A stretch of 12,306 bases of DNA, taken from NCBI GenBank assembly GCA_030600525.1, contig JAUVLX010000074.1, forward strand, positions 1-12,306, written 5' to 3'. This stretch comes from Desulfobulbus sp. (GTDB lineage: Bacteria; Desulfobacterota; Desulfobulbia; Desulfobulbales; Desulfobulbaceae). Positions 6,293-12,306 of this stretch are shown piece after piece. A program made the translations under genes and the position numbers. The notes under the pieces were generated by a model. It worked only from the letters and a program-made list of their open reading frames with translations. It was not told the DNA's origin and made no database searches. The number at the start of each line of letters is the position of its first letter. The first letter of the stretch is position 1.

Positions 6293-7630
6293 CTATTCTA
6301 CAACTGTTGCTATACGTGACCTGACTGGAATGTTAGCAGAGTGCACGCCTGGTGTTTGCCCCCGCAAATCAAAATCAAGTTTAACTTCAGGTCTAAAAAT
6401 CAGGCAATGAGTCGACCCCCCAAAATGAAACATTCCAAGTTGATCCCCTTTGTTTACATGTTGTCCCTCATAGACTGAAATCTCATTAGAGGAGACCTCT
6501 GCCATGCCGACAAATAAAATTGCCATCAAGCCAATCGCAGGATTATCCGCTTCAATAAAAATAAGGGCCCTTGAAGCCACCTGTGTAATATATCCCTGTG
6601 AGTTATTTGGTCCTGCCTTATCATATCCTTCTACTAGTGCTTCTGCATAATAAGACCCATCTATAATTTTGGTTTTAACAATCCTGCCGCTTACGGGACT
6701 ATGCCACCGGTGGTAGCTTAAAGCGCTTAAAAATGCCTGATAAACGGTTCCATTTTCAAATTGAGCGGTCAATGGATCCATTGCCATCATATGTTGCAAG
6801 GAATAAGGTTGTGCTTTTATCCAGAACCGGTCCTGAAGTTTCACATTTCTGGCAATTTTGTAAGGTGCAGATTCACAAGCATTAGCAACCACATTGTCAT
6901 TTTCAGGAGAGGCAACGGGACGCCTTCCGTCCCTAAATACTCTGGTAAAAAAATCATCCCAAGAGACAAACCCATGGTAAGGAGCCTTTGGATCGCAAAT
7001 GAAGTCTTTTTCAAAATTACTCATGGCGTGTTTGGCATCTCTACCGAACCAGCCCCTTTCGGGGTCATCTGTTAAAACATATCTTGAATCTTTGGAACCC
7101 AGAAAGACCGCCCACTGCGATAAAATCTTCTTTAATTGACGATTGACTTTTTCATTGAGAAATAATTCAGTGCCGGCAGGAGTTCCCATTGGCCAATTGA
7201 GCACAGCGTTTATCGGAAAACCAACCAGGCCAGTGGTATTAAATGCCGGTGCGGTAGTAAGGATTCTATTCAAAACCTGAAGGAGCTGTTGATAATTTGT
7301 TATCTCTAATTTTCCGGTGGGATCTTTTTTATAAACAGATGTCTGGGGCAACTGTTCAAACATTTGGTGGAACAACATATAAACCTGAGGATCTTTTTCA
7401 ATGAGTTCTTTGAACTCCTGAATAACAGGAAGAAGAGGTCGATCGCCCTCCTCAGTATCCTGTACCAATTCAGTAAGCCATTTATCATAAGCTACCTGGT
7501 CTGAAAGAAGCCACTGTCCCACATTGTAGTGGGCCGAGAGGGAACTTGTTTTTTCTTCAGCCCCAACCCAGGCATTCCCCGAAAAGACAAAAAGTAATAG
7601 AGTAAAACAAATCGTCAGATTTTTTTTCAT
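6293..7630 (-). CDS. exported phosphatidylserine decarboxylase-related protein (PsiD-type domain layout)
   Basis: From the ATG at 7630 the protein has 445 residues. A GTG four codons earlier is possible, but AGGTG is well spaced for the ATG. A signal peptide (LTICFTLLLFVFSGNAWVGA) leads to an N-terminal domain of the PSD-related type with the block INAVLNWPMGTPAG (140-153), a later GWF, then the decarboxylase domain. The latter has DDFFTRVFRDGRRPVASP (225-242), ACESAPYKIA, YHRWHSPVSG (306-315) and FGGST (403-407). In this family self-cleavage before the serine of G-S-T creates the pyruvoyl cofactor; here that serine is S406. The long N-terminal domain sets it apart from housekeeping Psd and matches the group that includes fungal L-tryptophan decarboxylase PsiD. 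Phosphatidylserine or an amino acid are both possible substrates. Export to the periplasm is inferred. A housekeeping role is unlikely. Confidence 0.85.
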   Translation of the reverse strand: MKKNLTICFTLLLFVFSGNAWVGAEEKTSSLSAHYNVGQWLLSDQVAYDKWLTELVQDTEEGDRPLLPVIQEFKELIEKDPQVYMLFHQMFEQLPQTSVYKKDPTGKLEITNYQQLLQVLNRILTTAPAFNTTGLVGFPINAVLNWPMGTPAGTELFLNEKVNRQLKKILSQWAVFLGSKDSRYVLTDDPERGWFGRDAKHAMSNFEKDFICDPKAPYHGFVSWDDFFTRVFRDGRRPVASPENDNVVANACESAPYKIARNVKLQDRFWIKAQPYSLQHMMAMDPLTAQFENGTVYQAFLSALSYHRWHSPVSGRIVKTKIIDGSYYAEALVEGYDKAGPNNSQGYITQVASRALIFIEADNPAIGLMAILFVGMAEVSSNEISVYEGQHVNKGDQLGMFHFGGSTHCLIFRPEVKLDFDLRGQTPGVHSANIPVRSRIATVVE

Positions 7631-7950
7631 AAGAGTTCTCACCTGTTGAATGAAGCAGTTACTTGGCTCGGTTTATTTTAGGGTACCTTAAAAGCGAATG
7701 CATACATAATGAATATTTTTATTGAGCAAGACAGGCAACAGTTTGGTATTGCCAATGCAAGTATTCAAATTGAGATTTCTCGACACTACCGTGGTACCCA
7801 ATACTCTCAACGAGTTGTTCAATCTCAATCAAGTACTGTACGAAGGGTCCTGATTTCTTTTTTTACAAATGTATGGACTCTTGCTATAGGTATTACAGTC
7901 CACGGTTCTCCAATCAGAAGACCTCCCCATATTAATCAATCCTTAAAGAT
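7631..7950. other. divergent intergenic region
   Basis: This region should hold the promoters of the decarboxylase-related gene (minus) and the deacylase gene (plus). On the minus strand TAAAAT, about 40 bases before the start, is a good -10 candidate, but no clear -35 is seen. A plus-strand frame at 7709-7954 overlaps the deacylase start by ATGA. Its translation has no recognisable features and it lacks a ribosome-binding site, so I do not call it a gene. Confidence 0.4.
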
Positions 7951-8511
7951 ATGATGAAATTCGGTACACCAGTAAATATCACCGGTCGTCTATGTCTTGC
8001 CTTGTTTCTCGTGCTTATACCCATCGTCACCCAGGCGGAACCACTGATTAGAGAGTTCCGCGTAGGCGTCCTCAACCATGACGTAGATGGCCTCTGGAGC
8101 GGTAACAGCCTTGAAGAAGGTACCGACTTTAACGCCGAATTGGTGTTTTATCCGTCGTGGTCTCTCTGGGGAGGTTTGATTCGCCCCAACCTGGGGATCA
8201 CCGTCAACAACTCGGGAGACACCAGCAAGGTCTATGGCGGCGGTCTGTGGGAGTACTCATGGAGCAACGGTTTATTTCTAGTCATTGGCGGTGGAATTGC
8301 TATTCACGACGGTGAAACCAATGATACAAGTGAAATTCATAAAAAACACCTCGGCTCCCCAGTACTCTTTCGCATCACATTCGAAACAGGGTTTACCATA
8401 GCCAAACGCCATCGTCTCTCTGTGATGTTTGACCACATTTCCAACGGGTACCTAGCCGAACCCAACGACGGCCTCGATACCCTGGGAATCCGCTATGGTA
8501 TACTCTTTTAA
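7951..8511 (+). CDS. pagL: lipid A 3-O-deacylase, PagL-type acyloxyacyl hydrolase
   Basis: This 186-residue protein starts with a signal peptide (about 1-29, LCLALFLVLIPIVTQA) and continues as a small beta-barrel with alternating aromatic strands. It ends in phenylalanine (RYGILF), as expected for the outer membrane. The PagL active-site block is present: FDHISNGYLAEPNDGLDTLG, with H162 and S164 as the catalytic pair. The third residue, glutamate in Pseudomonas PagL, lies 14 residues after the histidine; the same position here is D176. Known family members remove the 3-linked acyl chain from lipid A in the outer leaflet, changing permeability and immune recognition. The LGSPVLFR segment is also typical. 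The first of two adjacent ATG codons is used; the ribosome-binding site is weak (TTAAAGAT). It is divergent from the exported decarboxylase-related gene. Confidence 0.88.
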   Translation: MMKFGTPVNITGRLCLALFLVLIPIVTQAEPLIREFRVGVLNHDVDGLWSGNSLEEGTDFNAELVFYPSWSLWGGLIRPNLGITVNNSGDTSKVYGGGLWEYSWSNGLFLVIGGGIAIHDGETNDTSEIHKKHLGSPVLFRITFETGFTIAKRHRLSVMFDHISNGYLAEPNDGLDTLGIRYGILF

Positions 8512-8808
8512 AAACAAACTCGTCCGCAACATTTGCAGTACATCTCCCGGCACTCATCCTGAGTCATATTCTAAATATACTCAAGAGGGATAGGTGAAAA
8601 TTGGTAATCTTCAACGGCAACCGGATGCATCGACAGTACCCCCCCCCTGTACATTGATCCCAAAAGATAATACCAGAACATTCTTTTCCCATTGCACCAG
8701 AAAGTTCATTCGCAATGCCTATACCATTAGGCTAATATAGCTCACAACACCCTATCAATTGAGCGTAAAGGGTACATTGAGATTTTACTAATAGGAAAGG
8801 ATAATACT
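8512..8808. other. intergenic region with a C9 run
   Basis: No gene is supported here. A run of nine C residues (8639-8647), flanked by AGTA and TGTACA, stands out. It lies about 160 bases before the small membrane protein start, so slippage there would not shift a reading frame. Confidence 0.4.
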
Positions 8809-8919
8809 GTGGAGCTGTGGCGTAAATTATTGGCAGTTGTAATTGTGGTAGTTGTGGTCATCGGAATGCTGGTGATCACCCAGTTTGTTTTACGAGGGTC
8901 AATATTCCAACATTTATAG
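8809..8919 (+). CDS. small single-pass membrane protein, 36 residues
   Basis: A GTG start has AGGAAAGG (8793-8800) eight bases upstream, close to ideal. The product begins VELWRKLLA (first residue read as Met) and has one hydrophobic helix of about 20 residues rich in valine (VVIVVVVVIGMLVIT), then QFVLRGSIFQHL. The charge pattern WRK before the helix fits an N-in single-pass inner-membrane protein. Function is unknown; proteins of this kind often act as regulators or small toxins, but nothing here shows either. It stands alone after the deacylase gene and before the integrase remnant. The support is the ribosome-binding site plus the clean helix; the frame is short enough that chance cannot be excluded. 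Confidence 0.5.
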   Translation: MELWRKLLAVVIVVVVVIGMLVITQFVLRGSIFQHL

Positions 8920-9045
8920 ATCGTTGTACTCATGCCATACGGACCTATCTTTTTAGAAGATCGGGAAGCCTACTGTAAGTCTCTGGGGCATGTGGAGGTC
9001 GAATGCCTATCACACTTTAGCTTGCCGACCGTCCGATATTCTCCT

Positions 9046-9066
9046 AGAACATCTCCTTGATGTTCT
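9046..9066. terminator. hairpin between small protein gene and integrase remnant
   Basis: AGAACATC (9046-9053) and GATGTTCT (9059-9066) form a perfect eight-pair stem with loop TCCTT. It lies past the stop codon of intI on the minus strand and past the small gene on the plus strand. A TTCTTTTT stretch follows ten bases later on the plus strand. It is a plausible weak bidirectional terminator. Confidence 0.35.
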
Positions 9067-9140
9067 GAAATTATCTTCTTTTTAAAGATTAACAGTTTGT
9101 ATACGTAACAACTTTCGCAGTAATATTGCCGGTGAACATA

Positions 9141-9296
9141 TTAAAAATCAAGTGGGCTCTTTGCTTCCTTCTTCGTCGTACTTTTCACCGTATGGGTGTA
9201 AATCATGGTTGTCCTTACATCTGAGTGGCCCATCAACTCCTGAATAGTTCGAATATCATAATTTGCCTGCAGAAGGTGGCTGGCAAAGGAATGGCG
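9141..9296 (-). pseudogene. intI: integron integrase, C-terminal stump cut by the RIT element
   Basis: The minus strand reads RHSFASHLLQ, then ANYDIRTIQELMGHSDVRTT, MIYTH, a basic linker and SPLDF before a TAA stop at 9141-9143. This is the C-terminus of IntI-type tyrosine recombinases: the arginine of the H-x-x-R box, the histidine of GHSD, the nucleophile tyrosine of MIYTH, and the SPLD tail shared with IntI1. Only 51 codons remain. The frame runs directly into the palindromic end of the RIT element at the H-x-x-R box, losing the first catalytic arginine, the lysine and the IntI-specific insertion. The protein cannot be active unless an intact copy exists elsewhere. The 5' part should lie beyond the right end of the RIT element. 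XerC-like enzymes share the motifs, but the SPLD ending favours IntI. Confidence 0.85.
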
Positions 9297-9406
9297 ATTA
9301 TGCCGAGTTCGGCATAATCGTCACTATGCCGAGTTCCGAACTATGCCGAGTGACGATTTAACTCCTCAATAAATCAGCCTTCATCATCTTGTAAACTCGG
9401 CATAGT
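9295..9406. repeat. RIT terminal recombinase-site cluster, five TATGCCGA copies
   Basis: A perfect 12+2+12 palindrome (9295-9320) contains two opposed copies of TATGCCGA. Two direct copies of ACTATGCCGAGT follow (9323-9334 and 9340-9351), bracketed by the inverted pair CGTCACT and AGTGACG (9319-9325 and 9349-9355). A fifth, inverted copy (ACTCGGCATAGT) is at 9395-9406. These are probably the binding and cleavage sites for the trio. Confidence 0.8.
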
Positions 9407-9416
9407 TTTCTATGTT
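9389..9416 (+). promoter_or_regulatory. possible promoter of the recombinase trio
   Basis: TTGTAA (9389-9394) and TATGTT (9411-9416) are 16 bases apart, each matching four of six consensus positions. The fifth TATGCCGA copy fills the spacer, so recombinase binding could repress its own transcription. A seven-base inverted repeat (TTCTCCT 9417-9423, AGGAGAA 9439-9445) could mask the ribosome-binding site, but only in transcripts starting upstream of this promoter. Confidence 0.3.
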
Positions 9417-9451
9417 TTCTCCTAAAGGATCTCATCAAAGGAGAAGACATC

Positions 9452-10687
9452 ATGAGCACGTCCACTACAGCCCCTCACATTCCTGAAAAAATTTATCAAG
9501 GCCCATTGGACAGCGTTGCGCCAGCCTATGCAACACTTCTAGCAGAACAAGGTTACGCAAAAAAAACCGTCCAACTTCATTTGCGTTTCCTTGCTGATCT
9601 GAACCAATGGCTCCATAGGAAACGGCTTCAGGTCACAGATCTCACTGAGCCAACTCTTGATCAGTATCTGCAGGCTCGTTACCAGCGGTTCCGCCCACGA
9701 CGTGATGACAACTCGATACTCAAGAAACTTTTGTACGTAGTGCACACTCTAGGCCTTTTGCCAAAGGAAACTCCGCCGTCCCCTGATCATCCGTGCCACC
9801 GCATCGAACAGGACTATGACCGTTATTTGGCCGAAGAGCGTGGGCTTTCCATGTCCACCCGTATCAAATACCGATTCTTCATTCGACGATTTATATCAGC
9901 CCAGTTTGGTACCAAACCTGTTCGATTCACGGATCTGCATGCCAAAGATGTGATCCGGTTCATACGGAATCAGGCTTCATGTCTAAACCCAAAACGTGCG
10001 GGACTGATGGCTACCGCCCTCCGTTCCTTCTTTTGTTACTTACGGTATCGAGGAGACATTACGATCGATTTGGCTGCCTGTGTTCCTGCAATTGCGAACT
10101 ATAAATTCTCGTCATTACCAAAGTACCTTCAACCTAATCAAGTCCAGCAGGTATTAAGCCAGTGTGACCGCCGAACAGCCCATGGACGTCGTGATTATGC
10201 GATTCTCCTAATACTTGCCCGGTTGGGCCTCAGGGCCTGCGAAATCGTTGCTCTCACTTTGAATGATATCCATTGGCAGGCAGGGGAAATCACCATCCGA
10301 GGCAAAGGAAATCGATCGACTCGACTCCCTTTGCCACCGGATGTCGGCCAAGCCATTGTCGCTTATCTTAAAAAGGGGCGCCCCACTTGTTCCTGTCGTC
10401 ATGTTTTCATTCGCATGAGGGCTCCACTCCGCGGATTTGCTAACTCCGAAGCCATCTCGACCATTGTTGCCCGGACTCTTAAAAGAGCAGGTATTGATTC
10501 CCCACATACGGGTGCACATCTATTTCGTCACTCCCTCGCCACTCAGATGCTTCGCCAAGGCGCTTCTCTTGTTGATATTGCCATTCTGTTACGGCACCGC
10601 AGTCTCAACACGACCACCCTCTATGCCAAGGTTGATCTGGTGGCCCTTCGAGCTTTGGCTCAACCCTGGCCAGGAGATGCCCAATGA
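9452..10687 (+). CDS. ritA: tyrosine recombinase, first of the RIT trio
   Basis: This 411-residue recombinase has a core-binding N-terminal part (about 20-210, SAM-like helices with LRFLADLNQWLH and IKYRFFIRRFI) and a C-terminal catalytic domain. The catalytic residues are all visible: R261 (LGLRACEI), a lysine in the GKGN turn (K285), H356 and R359 (HLFRH), H382 (RHRS) and nucleophile Y391 (TLYAKV), nine residues after the histidine as in XerC. The N-terminal half is longer than in XerC/D (about 300 residues). The ATG has AAGGAG nine bases upstream, the best ribosome-binding site of the three genes. The stop codon overlaps the next start (ATGA at 10684-10687), indicating translational coupling. 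It probably acts with the other two proteins at the terminal palindromes. Confidence 0.92.
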   Translation: MSTSTTAPHIPEKIYQGPLDSVAPAYATLLAEQGYAKKTVQLHLRFLADLNQWLHRKRLQVTDLTEPTLDQYLQARYQRFRPRRDDNSILKKLLYVVHTLGLLPKETPPSPDHPCHRIEQDYDRYLAEERGLSMSTRIKYRFFIRRFISAQFGTKPVRFTDLHAKDVIRFIRNQASCLNPKRAGLMATALRSFFCYLRYRGDITIDLAACVPAIANYKFSSLPKYLQPNQVQQVLSQCDRRTAHGRRDYAILLILARLGLRACEIVALTLNDIHWQAGEITIRGKGNRSTRLPLPPDVGQAIVAYLKKGRPTCSCRHVFIRMRAPLRGFANSEAISTIVARTLKRAGIDSPHTGAHLFRHSLATQMLRQGASLVDIAILLRHRSLNTTTLYAKVDLVALRALAQPWPGDAQ

Positions 10688-11616
10688 TCTCTCTTCGAAA
10701 AGCCGTGGAAAATTATCTGACCATGCGTCGAGCCTTGGGGTTCAAGTTGCGAGATATGGGCTACAACCTCCAGCATTTCGTTTCCTTCATGGAACAACAG
10801 GGAGCCACCATTATCACCACTGAGTTGGCCCTCCGCTGGGCTCAGCAACCTCAAGGTGTCCAGTCCGCCCAATGGGCCGCTCGTCTCAGCTTCGTGCGCT
10901 GTTTTGCCCGCTATTGGAGCGCCACCGATCCTCGGACTGAAATTCCACCGCCAGGACTCTTGCCCTACCGCCCTAAACGGGCAACACCCTACATATATTC
11001 CAATGACGAGATTCAACAAATATTGAAAGCAGCAAGAGAGCTTCCGCCCTCAACAGGCCTGCGACGTTGGACCTATTATAGCCTCTTTGGCCTAATGGCC
11101 GTGACCGGAATGCGAATCAGCGAAATCATTCGCCTCGATCGTGCTGACATTGATCTCAAACAAGGACTTTTAACCGTGCGATTAACCAAGTTCAGCAAAT
11201 CTCGCCTGATACCTTTACATTCGACCACTGTAAAAAAACTTGAACGATATCTCCATCGGCAGAGTCAACTTTATCCCAGGCCTTCTACCACACGTTTTTT
11301 CCTGTCCAACCAAGGCACACCACTCACTGACTGCATAGTTCGTTGGACTTTCGTCAAGCTTTCTCGCCAAATCGGTTTGAGGAAAGCCGAGGATAGTTTT
11401 GGTCCACGCCTCCATGATCTGCGGCACCGATTCGCGGTGACCACGCTTCTCTATTGGTATAAAACCGGTGTTGATGTTGAACAACGTTTGCCGGTGCTTT
11501 CTACCTACCTGGGACATGCCCATGTGACAGATACGTATTGGTATTTGTCCGCCATCCCGGAGCTCTTATTTTTGACAAAAGACCGACTCGAAAAAAGATG
11601 GGAGGCCTTATCATGA
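10684..11616 (+). CDS. ritB: tyrosine recombinase, second of the RIT trio
   Basis: This 310-residue protein has the usual XerC-like size. Residues 1-95 form the DNA-binding arm (YLTMRRALGFKLRDM, typical of this RIT subunit). The catalytic domain carries R144 (TGMRISEI), K169 or K172 in the TKFSKSR turn, H244 and R247 (HDLRHRFA), H278 (GHAH) and Y287 in DTYWYLSA. Y285 is nearby, but Y287 has the normal nine-residue spacing. All key residues are present, so an active enzyme is expected. It is translated from an ATG overlapping the end of the first gene, and its own stop overlaps the third start in the same ATGA arrangement at 11613-11616. An intact and in-register trio suggests the element is recent or still functional. 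Confidence 0.92.
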   Translation: MISLRKAVENYLTMRRALGFKLRDMGYNLQHFVSFMEQQGATIITTELALRWAQQPQGVQSAQWAARLSFVRCFARYWSATDPRTEIPPPGLLPYRPKRATPYIYSNDEIQQILKAARELPPSTGLRRWTYYSLFGLMAVTGMRISEIIRLDRADIDLKQGLLTVRLTKFSKSRLIPLHSTTVKKLERYLHRQSQLYPRPSTTRFFLSNQGTPLTDCIVRWTFVKLSRQIGLRKAEDSFGPRLHDLRHRFAVTTLLYWYKTGVDVEQRLPVLSTYLGHAHVTDTYWYLSAIPELLFLTKDRLEKRWEALS

Positions 11617-12306
11617 CAACAATCACCCCCTTATCTACTTTGCTTCAGTCCTTTTTCACTGACCGCCTTATGAACCAACGTCAAGCCAGCCCACACACAA
11701 TCGCATCTTATCGCGATACGTTCCGGTTACTTCTCGGATTTGCCCAGAAGCAACTAAAGAAACAGCCTTCGCAACTCACGTTGGAAGATCTCAGCGCTCC
11801 TTTCATCGGTGCTTTCTTAGATCATATCCAAACCAACCGCCATAACGGCAACAATACACGAAACCTTCGATTGACCGCCATCCACTCTTTCTTCAAATAC
11901 GTCGCTTTTCAAGAACCCAGCCGATCCGATCACATTCAGCGTGTTCTAGCCATCCCCACCAAACGTCAAAACCGCGCTTTAATAGATTTTCTCACTTATT
12001 CGGAAATTCAGGCACTCTTGGCCGCCCCTGATAATACCACATGGACAGGACGGCGGGATCATGCACTTCTTCTGCTGGATATCCAAACTGGCCTTCGCCT
12101 TTCTGAACTCATTGGTCTTCGTTGGCGAGATATCATCCTGGGTTCAGGAGCCCATGTCCGTTGTTACGGCAAGGGCCGTAAAGAGCGTTGTACTCCTCTC
12201 ACCAAACAAACGGTCGTAGTAATGAAAGCCTGGCTTAAAGAACTGAGTGGAGATGAAAACGATGTCGTCTTCCCAAGTATCCGTGGCACACAACTCAGCG
12301 CCGATG
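11613..12306 (+). CDS. ritC: tyrosine recombinase, third of the RIT trio (3' end outside window)
   Basis: The frame stays open for 231 codons to the window edge. The N-terminal arm (LSTLLQSFFTDRLMNQRQAS, then SPHTIASYRDTFRLLL) and FLTYSEIQALLAAPD are typical of this subunit. The first catalytic arginine (R162, TGLRLSEL) and the active-site lysine in GKGRKE (K187) are present. The H-x-x-R, second histidine and tyrosine lie beyond the window, so completeness cannot be judged. Its ATG overlaps the stop of the second gene, and GGAGG lies seven bases upstream. Confidence 0.9.
   Translation, partial: MTTITPLSTLLQSFFTDRLMNQRQASPHTIASYRDTFRLLLGFAQKQLKKQPSQLTLEDLSAPFIGAFLDHIQTNRHNGNNTRNLRLTAIHSFFKYVAFQEPSRSDHIQRVLAIPTKRQNRALIDFLTYSEIQALLAAPDNTTWTGRRDHALLLLDIQTGLRLSELIGLRWRDIILGSGAHVRCYGKGRKERCTPLTKQTVVVMKAWLKELSGDENDVVFPSIRGTQLSAD

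Larger units (their letters stand above)
9295..12306 (+). mobile_element. RIT element (recombinase in trio), left end and all but the end of the third gene
   Basis: Three tyrosine recombinase genes in one direction, joined by ATGA overlaps and preceded by a palindromic end, match the RIT class of mobile elements. The left boundary is placed at the palindrome that interrupts intI. The right end, the second palindromic terminus and any target duplication lie outside the window. RIT elements are known to sit at one or a few sites per genome; their transposition mechanism is poorly understood. Confidence 0.85.

Noticed and set aside
7709..7954. 81-codon plus-strand frame overlapping the deacylase start by ATGA
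   Set aside because: No ribosome-binding site, no recognisable motif, and a translation without normal protein character. The overlap is probably chance.
8932..9060. 42-codon plus-strand frame beginning MPYGPIFLEDREAY
   Set aside because: There is no ribosome-binding site and its stop lies in a hairpin. Nothing else supports it.
9295..9406. Repeated TATGCCGA motifs considered as a CRISPR or iteron array
   Set aside because: Copies are eight to twelve bases long, occur in mixed orientation with irregular spacing, and border recombinase genes. There are no cas or replication initiator genes.

Overview
The window looks like chromosomal accessory DNA from a Gram-negative bacterium. A TonB-dependent receptor under a cobalamin riboswitch, a lipid A deacylase (PagL-type) and integron parts all point to an outer membrane and LPS. 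Proteobacteria in the broad sense, including Desulfobacterota, are likely; nothing here fixes the genus. Base composition is mosaic: the two left-hand cassette genes are visibly AT-rich, while the receptor and recombinase genes are richer in GC.

Layout from left to right. (1) 3-1347: the distal end of an integron cassette array with two plus-strand cassettes. One carries a calcineurin-like phosphoesterase and an imperfect attC; the other carries a 109-residue hypothetical protein and a well-formed attC whose R'' box contains the stop codon. (2) 1468-3788: a complete cobalamin-uptake unit on the minus strand, with promoter, B12 riboswitch, intrinsic terminator, ribosome-binding site, GTG start and a 633-residue BtuB-like receptor. 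(3) 3850-4929: decayed DNA with an imperfect inverted repeat and a transposase relic broken by an in-frame stop. (4) 4930-6157: a hotdog thioesterase convergent with an unknown 205-residue protein. A palindrome between them resembles an attC. (5) 6293-8919: a signal-peptide-bearing protein of the phosphatidylserine decarboxylase-related family (PsiD-type domain layout), divergent from a PagL-type lipid A deacylase, then a 36-residue one-helix membrane protein. (6) 9141-9296: the last 51 codons of an integron integrase (intI) on the minus strand, cut exactly at its catalytic H-x-x-R box. (7) 9295-12306: a RIT element (recombinase in trio), with a palindromic end carrying five copies of TATGCCGA and three tyrosine recombinase genes joined by ATGA overlaps. 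The third gene runs off the window.

The most striking point is that one recombinase-based element (RIT) has landed inside, and destroyed, the recombinase gene of another (the integron). The orientation of the intI stump puts its own attI to the right, beyond the RIT element, so the cassettes at the left edge probably belong to a different or rearranged array. In the middle, the decarboxylase and the deacylase both act on envelope lipids or related substrates outside the cytoplasm, which suggests, but does not prove, an envelope-modification function. I see no CRISPR array, tRNA or rRNA.
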